DNA of 42,365 nt. It comes from Candidatus Thermoplasmatota archaeon. Its GTDB lineage: Archaea > Thermoplasmatota > E2 > UBA202 > DSCA01. Below the pieces are notes generated by a model, which was not told the DNA's origin, did no database searches, and saw nothing but the letters and a program-made list of their open reading frames with translations. Below are positions 28,247-38,837 of this stretch, piece after piece (within the stretch, counting starts at the first letter, position 1; the number at the start of each line of letters is the position of its first letter). Position numbers and translations under genes: made by a program. The DNA lies in assembly GCA_034660695.1 (NCBI GenBank), contig JAYEJS010000038.1, forward strand, positions 1 through 42,365, given 5' to 3'.

Positions 28247-31200
28247 CTATTCTTTTTGCCTTCTCATCACAAAATATATCAGTATCAACAGTACGATGAC
28301 AAGAATGACGATCACCAGAACGTAAATCCATGTATTGTTCGCCTTCCCTTCTTCCTCATTTCTAACCTTAACCGTTATAGAAGTCACAGAGGAGTATTCT
28401 GTTCCATCAAATGCCCTTGCCTGTATAACATAATCTCCGTTTGTAACGTTTGTCGTATCCCATGTATAATTCCATGTCGTTTCTCCGTTAACAATAGTCC
28501 AGTTTTCATCGCCAATTTTTATCTCCACCTGAATTTCATCTCCATCTTCATCGCTTGCTGTTCCGTGAATAGTAAATATTTTCTTCACTTCTGTTCCACC
28601 TAATGGAAAGATTATATTTACCGTTGGCTTGTGATTGTTGAAAACTTTTACGGTTATCGATGCAATGCTTGAATAAAGCTCACCATCGTAAGCCCTTGCA
28701 TAAATTGTATGATTTTTATTAGCAACACCAGTAGTATCCCATAAATAGCTCCATGATGTCGTTCCTGTAGTGGTTATCCAATTCCCATCATCAATTTTTA
28801 TTTCCACTTTTTCAACATTATTGTCATCGCTTGCCGTTCCCTGAATGCTCACTGTTCCAGAAACGGTTGCATTATCGGAAGGAGATGTTATTGTAACTAT
28901 TGGCTTTTGATTTGGTAGAATACTTGCAACAAAATGAGTAGTTACGCTTTTATCGCCATCCATTGTGATTTGGACGGTTGGATTTGTTCCACTTGCATTT
29001 CCAGACCAATGATTAAATTCATAGCCTGCATTGGCAGTAGCCGTTGCAGTAACTACCGTGCCAGCATCATATGTTCCACCAGGTGGATTTAATGTTATAG
29101 TGCCACTTCCAGATGGATCAACAGATGTTGTGAGGGTATATTGTGGAACAAATATCGAAAATGTTTTTGTAGACGATGTATTTGCATTTCCACTTGTATC
29201 ATTTGCCCAAATGAAGTATTCATAATTGCCTTGCAAGGAGTAGCTTTCATTGTGGTAGTATGCATCTATTCCTGTAACCTTTATCATTGAAAAATTGTGA
29301 TAACTTGCATCGGGATAAGTAATATTTACAAAAACAGATGAAGCTTCATTATTATCCATCACATCACATGATATATTTACATAGCCACCCGCTTCTTGAC
29401 TAGATGGATTTGCAGTAACATTACTTATTTCTGGTTTGATATTGTCAGCACCTATGGTTATGTTGGTTAGATGCCATGCATTTGCCCATGCATATCCAGC
29501 ATATTGCTTTCCACCCACTACAATATCGGTGCTATTCACCCCAGTATCATTGTACAATTCCCATTCCTTGCTCGTTTCGTTGTAGAAGTATATGCCAATA
29601 ATCTGCTTTTCCATTATTCCTGACTTATCTAAATCCTCTTGAGTGTAATATATTTTTACGAACAATGGCCATTGCACAGCACTTTTGTTTTCAATATCGA
29701 TATTAATATATTTACCTGTCGCTCCTGTTGGTTCTGGAACTTCTGGATGCGGATTAGATGGATATCTTCCAATAACGATGCTTGTATTAGCGGTTATACT
29801 AATGTTGACTAATGTATCCGCCGCATCCGTTGCATCAACAATATTTTCCCCACTTTGCAAAGATTGTGTAAGAACCTTGATGATCGTCATCTTTATCCAT
29901 TCCCAAGTTATGTTATCATTTGGATTCGGATCTCCGCCTGGTAAAATGGTAACGTTTGTAACGCCTGTGATAGTCACATTCGTTGCATTATATGAAATCA
30001 TTCCGTATCCGTTTGGGAAATTAATGTGTATTATAGCATATTCTTCATAATCCTCGTAAGTTACGTTCACCTTAACGATGTGATATGGAGCAGCGGGAAT
30101 GGTTTCATTTGAAGTGTAATTTCCAGTAGCGAGCATCGTTATCAACTTCGTTTGGTTCCACCATCCAGTGAAGTTCTCAAATTCCATGGTGCTATTTTCG
30201 AGGTCATAATAAATATCATCTACGAGGAAATTTTCTTTCGTATCATTTTCGAACATTTCCTCATCTTGCTCTTCTTCCATCATTTCCGAAAAGTCTATAA
30301 AATCTCCGAGTTCGCTTTCATTGAGGAAATAATCTCCATTACCAATCACGCAATCAATAACTAATCGTAAAAATTTACTTTGGTTTATGCCTTGCATCAT
30401 CATCTTCATTGAAAGGTTTACATGATTCCAGTCTGGAAGATTAATAAATGCCTCTGGAGTAGGTGGTGAAGGAGCTAGTTGAAGTGTTTTAGAAATATTT
30501 ATAGATTGGTTTTGGGGGATATCTGTTTCAAATAGTATTGGCTCATATTCACCACCCCCTCTCATGATATCTCCTATATGTGCAATGAATATATAATGCC
30601 CTCCATGAAGCGAGATATTGTAGTAACCATTCTCATCAGTAGTTGCTATGTTATCTTCCCCAAAGAGCCAAGAGCTATAGGCATTGTAGAGTATTATGTT
30701 TATACCTTCAACAGGTTTTCCCGTGTTATTCGTTATGTATCCATACACCCATGAGTTTTCGAGGTAGAGTGTAATATTGTTCCACACTGTCTCATTTTCA
30801 CCTATAACTACTCTTGTCATATTGCTATCGTATCCATCCAGCCCTGTAACAACCAAAAATCTTCCAGCATAGGCATTAATTTCATAATATCCGTCAACTC
30901 CTACACCAGTACCATTCATGTAAAGTGAAATTATATCAAAGACTCCAACAAAAGATGGTTGGAGAGGATTTCCATTTTCATCTTTAATGTACCCTTTAAT
31001 TGTTGAATTCTCTGGTGGTTTTGGTTCAAGGGTTATATTGTACCACACTGTTACATTTTTCCCTACATCGATTTCGCTATGGTAATCCAAATACCCCTCT
31101 TTGCTTGCACCGATGTAGAAATGACCAGCAAATGTATTCATCCTGTAATAACCGCTTTCATTTGTAAATGTGGAGTTACCCCAACCATAGGTCTCATTAT

Positions 31201-34200
31201 GGATTCTAATAAGTGCTCCCTCAATCATACTGCCGTTGACAAATCCGCAAATTGTGGAACTCTCTGGTGGCATTTTCTCAAGAGTTACATTGTACCACAT
31301 AGTCTCGTTCTCAGGAACATTAATTTCATCATGGAATTCAGAATATCCATTTTTTCCGGCACTAAGAACAAACCATCCAGCATATATGTTCATTTCATAA
31401 TAGCCAGTAGAGTTGGTTTCTGTACCATTGACTCCCTTGTCTCTATCTATATCATCTAACCAGACCTTAGCTCCTCCAATTGAATGCCCTTCACTATCAT
31501 TTACGTATCCGCAAATAGTTGAGTTTTCTGGTGGTTTTCGTTCCAGGGTAATATTGATCCATTGAGTTTCATTGTCCCCAATCTCAATTTCATCATGATA
31601 ATTGAAGTATCCACCTTTATCTGCATCGATATAGAAATGCCCTGAATATATGCCTATCTCATAATAACCACTCAAATTGGTATCTGTGCCGTTGGCAAAA
31701 CGATCTCGATCTATGTCATGGAGACCAATCCCTGCTCCTTCGATCGGATTTCCATCTGTGTCATTTGCATATCCACAAATTGTGGAACTCTCTGGTGGCA
31801 TTTTCTCAAGAGTTACATTGTACCACATAGTCTCGTTTTCCCCTATATTTATTTCATCGTGATGAGAGAAGTAGCCTGTTTTATCTGCGTTGAAGTGAAA
31901 GCTTCCAGCACATGTATTAATCTTGTAGTAACCAGTTTCATTTGTTTCAGTGTGATTATCCCATTCATAATCATGACTCCAAATATTTACTTCTGCTTCT
32001 TGAATCGGATCGCTTGTTTCATTCCAAATATATCCACAAACTGCAGAGGTTTCTGGTGGTATTATCGTTAGAACTAATGGCAGCCAATCCCCGCCATTTT
32101 GAATATTACAACTACAATTGTAAGGAAGATCGGTATCTCCTATGCCATCTGCAGTAGTATCCTTGCCAGCATAATCGCTCCAGTAGTTACCACCTAAATA
32201 AGGTCCGCCAATGATATTTGTTCCTTCTGTTTTGTTGATGTTCCAAATGTTATTTCCGTCGTCCCAAGCGTTGTTCGCGTTCTTGAAATAGTTGTTGTAG
32301 ATGGTGTTGTTACTCGAAGATTCTAAGCAGATACCGCCTCCATTGTTCCCTTTTGCGGTGTTATTTATAACGGTATTGTTATACGATCCCTGAGGCTGCC
32401 CTCCTGGGAGTAATTGAATACCAGAATGATTGTTCTCATTTGCTGTGTTGTTTTCAATGAGATTATAGTTTGAGTAATCTAAGCAAATACCACCTTCATT
32501 ATTGGAGTTTGCAGTGTTATTTATAACTGTATTATTATGGGACCCTGCCAACCAAATGCCATGGTTTTGTGTGTTTGAATTGGCGGTATTGTTAGCGACT
32601 GTGTTGTTATTCGAAGACTCCAAACGGATACCATCACTGTTTTCGTTGGCAATGTTGTTTGTTATATCGTTGCCATTGGATTGATATATGAATATACCGC
32701 TGCCGTCATTTAGTCCAACCTCGTTTTCCTCTATCATAGTATAAGACGCGTTGTGAAGCATTATACCAACATATTTGTTAGCACTGACATTGTTGCCAAT
32801 TACTTTATTATCGTTGCTGTAACCTAGGAAAATGCCTATGTCATTTAGATTTACAGCGTTATTGTTTAGCGTATTGTTGTCTGCATACCCGATATAGATT
32901 CCAATCCCAACCACATTTTCTCCAGATGCTGTTGTGTTGTATATTTCATTGTTCGTTATTGTGTTATTGTCTGCAGGTCCATAATAAGACATTACACAGA
33001 TGCCTGCAGGAAATGCATTTTCTCCAGATGCTGTTGTATTAAAAACATAATTATTGTCTATTAAGTTATTGCTGGAACCCATTATTTCGATAGCCCAACT
33101 GTAGTTGCCAGAAGGACTGGGAACGTTAGTTGTGTTAAATATAGTATTATCTATAACTCTATTGAGATTGCTTAATCGCCATAATGCGATGCCATACGTT
33201 GTGTTGTCAACTTTGCTGTTCGTAACATTGTTATGAGTAGAATTCTCTAAACCTATTCCTGCTCCACTATCTAAAACTGTGTTGTTATTTATCGTGCTGT
33301 TGTGCGTCGAGTTTAGATAAATATCCAAATTATTGCTTGATACAATGTTGTTTGAGATATTGCAATGCTCTATATCATAAAGATAAATTCCGGCGGCATA
33401 ATCTCCAGTTGCATCTTTAACTGTGAATCCGCTAATATTTACCCAATCTGCAGTTACGTTGAATACGTGATCGCTTGGGCTTGCGGCTTGAACAATCGTA
33501 TCATCTGGATTTCCAGAAGTTGATATAATCGTTAAAGATTTGTTCACTTTCACGTTTTCGTTGTACGTTCCAGGATCGACCGTAATTATGTGTCCATCTA
33601 AAGTTTCAGGATCATCTATTGCTTCTTGAATCGTCGAGAAATTCTCGCCTGTGTTGAGGTTGTAGACGGGTAACACTGCTTCTATTATTGTGAAATTATA
33701 CGTGGTAGAAATATTTTCATTTCCGTTCGTATCATTTGCCCAGATAAAGTAATTGTATATTCCAAGCTGCATATACGTCCGGTTGAAATAATAGCTGCCT
33801 CCACTCATAGAGAAATTGTGATAGCTATTATCTGGATACGTGATATTAACCCAGACTTCATTAACAGCCACATTGTCAATTACATCGCAAGTGATATTCA
33901 CGTATCCACCTACATATTGAGGATCAGGATTGGCATCAACATTCGATATTTCTGGAGGAATCGTATCTGATGGTACGCCACCCATATAAACATATCCTTT
34001 CACCACGCAATTTTCCTCTGGCATGGAATCAAGGTTTATATTTTGCTGCATGACGTCGCCTGGCTCAATGATACCGTCGTAGCTTGTATTATCAAAATAT
34101 CCATCTGCAGATGCTTCTATTGAATCTATTTCAGAATAATTTGTATAATATCCTGGATATTCTGGAAATATTTCTTCTGCAACAATTGCTGGAACAGAAA

Positions 34201-35242
34201 CATTGTAGTGACCAGAAGCATCTGTTGTAGCGTTTCTTGTGAAGGTTCCTGTCATAAATATGTTTATTGTTATGCTTCCATATACATCTACATATGCATT
34301 TGGAATAGGTAAATCAGCCTCATTATCATACACATAGCCATCAACCCACGCATTATCTGCTGGAAATGGAACCAATGAGACATTCACCCATTTTGTCTCA
34401 TTCTCATTCACCTGAAAAGGGGTGCCATACATTGTGAAGTAATTTTCCGCATAAACAGATAAAGAGAAATTTCCTTCTGGAACATTAAATTCATAATAGC
34501 CAGAAGAATTTGTAAAAGTGGAATTCCAATAACTTATATTAATGCCATAAATATCCACGCTTGCATTTTCTATTGCCTTATCTGTTTTGGTATCTGTAAT
34601 GTGTCCCTTTACTACCGACGTTTCCTGTGGTTCCGGATTAAGATAAAAATCCATGGTGAGCGTTTCTTCCCATATTGCAGTGCTGTTAAAGGAAGAATAA
34701 TATCCTTCTGCTGAAACAAATATTGTCACGCTCGAAGGAGGCAAATGAATTTCATAATATCCATATGAATCGGAAGTCGTTGAATTCCATCCACCAAAAT
34801 AATTTCCCGAAAAATATAGGCTTATACTTGCTTGAATAGGTTCTTTGCTTTCATTATTATAAACATGCCCTTTTATTGTTGCTGTATCGTTCGGAAAATT
34901 TTGTAGAGTTATGTTTTTCCAAAATATGCATGGCGTACCAGAAACATTGAAAATTCCAGTGTAATTCCCGACCCACATCATTTCACTTCCTTTTGTTTGC
35001 ATCGTTCCAGCTGTAACATTTATCTCTCCTTCTGCAACGTTCATTTCATAATAGCCAAAAGAATTTGTTATAGTTCCGTTAGATTAGCTATGAATGCCAT
35101 CGCTCCAATCTAAGGAGACGTATGCATTTTCAACAGGATTCTTTGTTTCATCACCAGCAGCAAAAGACTGCCAGATCAAAAATGAAAGAATCGCTATGGT
35201 TATCACTATGCCTATTCCTTTACTAACTCCTCTTTCACTCAT
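28247..35242 (-). CDS. Giant cell-surface repeat protein, interrupted by an in-frame stop
   Basis: The frame runs from ATG 35242 and would give about 2331 residues, but codon 53 (35084-35086) is TAA; the next ATG is at 35044. The signal-like helix (residues about 8-30) lies before the stop. Beyond it come carboxypeptidase-regulatory-like repeats (to about 420), an Ig-like part, a NosD-type right-handed beta helix (about 530-1045), at least seven more regulatory-like repeats of ~75 residues (about 1065-1510), an unassigned region, Ig-like domains, an InlB-B-repeat-like segment with HWSGNASGTNPTVQITM (about 2040-2100), two Ig-like domains with PSDNATVSGTV and a C-terminal membrane helix (about 2307-2327) with a basic tail. 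Very rich in NxS/T sequons. Likely an S-layer-associated adhesin or binding protein. Confidence 0.82.
31248..31309. repeat. 62-bp direct repeat, copy 1, in the giant surface-protein gene
   Basis: Identical to 31776-31837, 528 bp away, in phase with the ~75-residue regulatory-like repeats. It codes for the linker from the strand ending in MWYNVTLEKMPPESSTICG. Confidence 0.9.
31776..31837. repeat. 62-bp direct repeat, copy 2, in the giant surface-protein gene
   Basis: Identical to 31248-31309. The pair could recombine to delete or duplicate 176 codons without changing frame. Confidence 0.9.
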
Positions 35243-35265
35243 GAACGGTATATATTCAAAATAAA

Positions 35266-36759
35266 TTAAAACCTTTCCCCAATCAAACTCTTTCCGGTCA
35301 TTTCTTTTGGCTTTTTTATGCCGAGCAATTCGAGCATTGTCGGTGTTATATCCCCCAGATTCCCCTTCCTCAATCTAACATTTCCAGCCCCTATCAAAAT
35401 GAAGGAAACAGGATTTGTCGTATGAGCTGTTTTCAGTTTGCCATTCTCAATCATTTCCTCAGCATTTCCGTGATCGGCGGTTATAATCGCCATTCCTTTT
35501 TCTTTCCTTATCTCGTCTATTACCATGCCAATGCATTCATCCACGGTTTCTACTGCTTTTACTGTTGCCTCCCACATACCGGTATGCCCGACCATGTCGG
35601 GGTTTGCATAGTTTACGATGATAACGTCATATTTTTCTGAGTGAATCCTTTTTATTAGTTCATCGGTCAATTCATATGCACTCATCTCCGGTTTCATATC
35701 ATACGTCGCCACCTTGGGCGAAGGGATCAAACATCTGTCTTCTTTTTTAAAAGGTTTTTCTTGTCCCCCATTAAAGAAAAAAGTAACGTGGGCATATTTC
35801 TCCGTTTCTGCAATGCGAAGTTGTCTGAGTCCATGCCTGGAAATGACTTCCCCGAAAGTATTTTCCAAAGGTATTTTATCGAAAGATGCTTCTGCATCCA
35901 GCCCGTCCATGTATTTTGTGAGCGTAACAAAATGAACATTCAATTTTTTTCTCGGAAAGCCATTAAAACCGTCTTTAACGAAAGCTGTCGTAAGCTGTCT
36001 TGCTCTATCGGGGCGGAAGTTAAAGAAGATAACGACATCTCCATCCATTATTTTTTTATCTTTTATCACCATCGGCTTGATGAATTCGTCGCTTTCCCCA
36101 TTTTCATATGCTTTTTTAACTGCATCTTCTGCATTTTTTGCTTCTCTCCCTTTTCCTTCAGTCAGCATCTCGTAGGCTTTTTTTGTCCTGTCCCATCTTT
36201 TATCTCTGTCCATCGCATAGTATCTTCCAACGATGCTCACTATATCTCCGATTCCTATATCTCCAATTTTTTTCTCGAGTTCAATAATATGCTTGGCAGC
36301 AATTTTTGGCGGTGTATCCCTTCCGTCAGTAAAACAGTGGATATAAACATTTTTTACTCCTTCATTTTTCGCCATCTCGAGCAGTGCATATAGGTGCTGG
36401 GGAACTGCATGAACTCCTCCCGGCCCGATCAAGCCCATTAAATGTAACGCTTTGTCTCTTGCCTTTCGCATCGCCTTTTTCAGCACAATATTTTCAAAGA
36501 AACTCTTATCTTCTATAGCTTTTGATATCCTCATTGAGTCCTGATACACTATCCTTCCAGCTCCGATGTTGATATGTCCTACTTCGGAGTTTCCTATCTG
36601 ACCGGATGGCAGCCCCACATCAGCTCCTCCTGCTTTGAGAAATGTGAACGGATAGTTATCCATAAAAAAATCCATATTCGGCGTGCAGGCATATGCTATT
36701 GCATTTCCATCTTTTTCCTTTCTATAACCCCAGCCGTCGAGAATGGCAAGCAAAAGCAT
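35266..36759 (-). CDS. gpmI: 2,3-bisphosphoglycerate-independent phosphoglycerate mutase, bacterial GpmI type
   Basis: A 497-residue two-domain metalloenzyme of the alkaline-phosphatase superfamily that interconverts 3- and 2-phosphoglycerate. The metal-binding D8 in LAILDGWG and the phosphorylated serine S58 in GQIGNSEVGH are present, followed by GGVHAVPQHL, FTDGRDTPP, GRYYAMDRD, FFNFRPDRARQ and the C-terminal ADHGNAEEM. It is the long GpmI form, not the ~400-residue ApgM common in archaea. ATG 36759 is chosen because it sits just before the family N-terminus and 26 nt from a TATA-like box (about 36780-36790); upstream in-frame codons have no family similarity. Confidence 0.94.
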   Translation of the reverse strand: MLLLAILDGWGYRKEKDGNAIAYACTPNMDFFMDNYPFTFLKAGGADVGLPSGQIGNSEVGHINIGAGRIVYQDSMRISKAIEDKSFFENIVLKKAMRKARDKALHLMGLIGPGGVHAVPQHLYALLEMAKNEGVKNVYIHCFTDGRDTPPKIAAKHIIELEKKIGDIGIGDIVSIVGRYYAMDRDKRWDRTKKAYEMLTEGKGREAKNAEDAVKKAYENGESDEFIKPMVIKDKKIMDGDVVIFFNFRPDRARQLTTAFVKDGFNGFPRKKLNVHFVTLTKYMDGLDAEASFDKIPLENTFGEVISRHGLRQLRIAETEKYAHVTFFFNGGQEKPFKKEDRCLIPSPKVATYDMKPEMSAYELTDELIKRIHSEKYDVIIVNYANPDMVGHTGMWEATVKAVETVDECIGMVIDEIRKEKGMAIITADHGNAEEMIENGKLKTAHTTNPVSFILIGAGNVRLRKGNLGDITPTMLELLGIKKPKEMTGKSLIGERF

Positions 36760-36981
36760 GAAAGGTAATTGAAAAGAGGTATGTAATATTGTTGATTCAT
36801 TCGATAACTGTACCATATCCTTCGATATTTGTCGGATATCCTTTATAAGTAATAGCGGGTATATTTTTACAGGAAAAAACGGAAGAAATGTATTTTGCCT
36901 CCACAATTTCTTCCCCTTATTTTTTCCTTATTTCACTATTGAATTTATTACAAACAACTTATTTTTATAGTTTTTTGAGGT

Positions 36982-37011
36982 ATTTGCTTGGACGGGAAAA
37001 GTCCAGCGAAT
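36982..37011 (+). other. Hairpin upstream of the methyltransferase remnant
   Basis: ATTTGC (36982-36987) pairs with GCGAAT (37006-37011) and TGGAC (36989-36993) with GTCCA (37001-37005), with one bulged T and the 7-nt loop GGGAAAA. A TATA-like stretch at 36957-36968 precedes it. It could be a leader structure or part of a decayed RNA; nothing decides between them. Confidence 0.35.
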
Positions 37012-37350
37012 GACCAAGAAGAGTGCTGTTATTTACAGTTTATCAGGAGAAATGATAAAAATGAATATAAAGGGAATACTGAATGTTGTATCTGAAAAGT
37101 ACCAGGGCTACTTAAAGAGCTCAGTGCCGTGCTGTATGGCCCAGATGGGTGCTAAAAGAGTTGTATCGAGTATTGAAACCAAATGGAATCCTCTCCTTCA
37201 GCGACCACCACATGCTCCTCAATCAAGGGCTTGACGCAATAACTGCTGCAAACTCACCGAGATATATTTGGAATCGAGCACTCTTAGGTATGTCAGATAT
37301 TGTAAGATATATCCGTATCTTTTATAAACCCTTAGGGAATATAATCCCGT
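37010..37350 (+). pseudogene. Remnant of a SAM-dependent methyltransferase
   Basis: From 37149 the frame reads VLKELYRVLKPNGILSFSDH, the typical segment after motif III of class I SAM-dependent methyltransferases (acidic-x-x-RVLKPGG-like), and continues for about 45 unfamiliar residues to the lemA start. The SAM-binding part that should precede it is missing. Another frame, from ATG 37010 (MTKKSAVIYSLSGEMIKMNI), covers the upstream 130 bp but has no clear family. I read the stretch as a gene with its middle deleted and its frame broken; the rest of the gap between gpmI and lemA shows only the hairpin and AT-rich promoter-like sequence. Confidence 0.6.
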
Positions 37351-37356
37351 GGGAAA

Positions 37357-37908
37357 ATGATGGGAACTGTTATACTAATAATAATTCTGCTGCTTATTGT
37401 TGCAGTGGTGGTATATTATTACAACAAAATAATCCGTCTGGAGAACCGCATTGACAATGCATGGGCACAGATCGATGTACAGTTAAAAAGAAGGGCAGAC
37501 CTTATCCCAAATATAGTGGAAACGGTGAAAGGATATGTAAAACATGAAAAGAACGTGCTTGAAAATGTAACGAAGGCGAGGTCGGCTCTCATAAATGCAA
37601 AGACACCACAGGAAAATATCGATGCTAATAACCAGCTTACAGGAGCTCTCAAAACGCTCTTCGCCGTTGCGGAAAATTACCCGACGCTGAAAGCAAATGA
37701 AAACTTTTTGCAGTTGCAGGACGAACTGACACATACCGAAGATAAAATTTCCTATGCACGCCAGCACTACAATGACAACATCCTTGTTTTCAACAATGCC
37801 ATTGAAACATTTCCCGGAAGGACATTTGCACATTTCATGGGGAAAAAGGAGCATGCAATGCTTGAAATACTAGATGAGGCAAGAGAGATTCCAAAAGTTT
37901 CATTCTAA
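37357..37908 (+). CDS. lemA: LemA family membrane protein
   Basis: A 183-residue protein: one N-terminal membrane helix (residues about 4-22), then a helical bundle with the family signature ENRIDNAWAQIDVQLKRRADLIPNIV (seen across residues 31-56) and the conserved NDNILVFNNAIETFPG segment near the end. The role is not settled; in many prokaryotes it stands beside the membrane protease HtpX, as here, 12 bp apart. A TATA-like TTTATAAA at 37321-37328 is about 30 nt from the ATG, so the leader is very short. ATG 37360 is an equally possible start. Confidence 0.94.
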   Translation: MMGTVILIIILLLIVAVVVYYYNKIIRLENRIDNAWAQIDVQLKRRADLIPNIVETVKGYVKHEKNVLENVTKARSALINAKTPQENIDANNQLTGALKTLFAVAENYPTLKANENFLQLQDELTHTEDKISYARQHYNDNILVFNNAIETFPGRTFAHFMGKKEHAMLEILDEAREIPKVSF

Positions 37909-37920
37909 AATCAAAGCATT

Positions 37921-38805
37921 ATGACAGTAGAAGACCGTATCAGAAAAAATAAACGAGACACCCTGCTGGTCTGCATTTTTATGCTTATCCTTCTTTTTAG
38001 CGTTATCTTCATCTTCGGATTTGCGCTCGGCTTTCCCCCCGTGATATCGATGGGCATCGGGCTGCCCATTGCTGTTTTATATGTCCTAACTTCGTATTCC
38101 TTTTCCGTTCAAAGCGTTCTCAGCGCTGCAAAGGCACGGTCGGCAAACCCACGAAAAAGGGAAGAAAAGTTGTTTATGTACAAAGTGGAAGAGATGGCAA
38201 TTGCCGCCGGATTGCCAGTGCCAAAAGCATATGTGCAGGATTCGAGCGATATCAATGCGTTTGCAACAGGAAAAAAGCCGGAGAATGCCATTATCTGCGT
38301 CACTACCGGTACACTTCAAAAATTGAATAAGGAAGAACTGGAAGGTGTGATGGGGCACGAAATGAGCCACATTTTGAACAGGGACATCCTCATTGCTACC
38401 GTTACTGTTGGCGTTGTCGGGGCAATAGCCCTTATTTCAGAAATCCTTCTACGTTCGTTTTTGTGGGGCGGCGGGAGACAGAGAGGAAAGAATGGGGGAC
38501 TGCTCATCATCATTGCCATCATATTTGCCATATTCGCGCCCATTTTTTCCAGGCTGGCATATCTCTTTATTTCCCGACGGAGAGAATATCTGGCCGATGC
38601 AAACGGTGCATATCTCACCCGAAATCCAGAGGGACTGGCAAGAGCACTGGAAAAAATAAAGGCCGATTTGCCAGATGATCCCAAAGGCTCTCGAACCGTG
38701 GCCCCCCTCTACATTGCAAATCCATTTAAACGTTCATTAAGAAATTCGATATGGTCGACCCATCCGCCAATCGACGAGCGAATCAGAAGACTCAGGGAGA
38801 TATAA
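37921..38805 (+). CDS. htpX: HtpX-like membrane zinc metalloprotease (M48)
   Basis: A 294-residue membrane protease. Two N-terminal membrane helices (about 14-58) precede the zinc motif H146-E147-M-S-H150 in GVMGHEMSHILNRD; two more helices (about 158-178 and 192-218) follow, then the third-ligand segment SRRREYLADANGA and the C-terminal STHPPIDERI. M48B enzymes degrade misfolded membrane proteins. It is the second gene of a probable lemA-htpX operon. The membrane quality-control role is inferred from the family. Confidence 0.96.
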   Translation: MTVEDRIRKNKRDTLLVCIFMLILLFSVIFIFGFALGFPPVISMGIGLPIAVLYVLTSYSFSVQSVLSAAKARSANPRKREEKLFMYKVEEMAIAAGLPVPKAYVQDSSDINAFATGKKPENAIICVTTGTLQKLNKEELEGVMGHEMSHILNRDILIATVTVGVVGAIALISEILLRSFLWGGGRQRGKNGGLLIIIAIIFAIFAPIFSRLAYLFISRRREYLADANGAYLTRNPEGLARALEKIKADLPDDPKGSRTVAPLYIANPFKRSLRNSIWSTHPPIDERIRRLREI

Positions 38806-38837
38806 GGGTAAAATTTGTTATGACCGTAATCTAAAAT

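Noticed and set aside
35084-35086. Recoding of the TAA as pyrrolysine or selenocysteine
   Set aside because: Pyrrolysine uses TAG and selenocysteine TGA; TAA is not a recoded amino-acid codon in known archaea.
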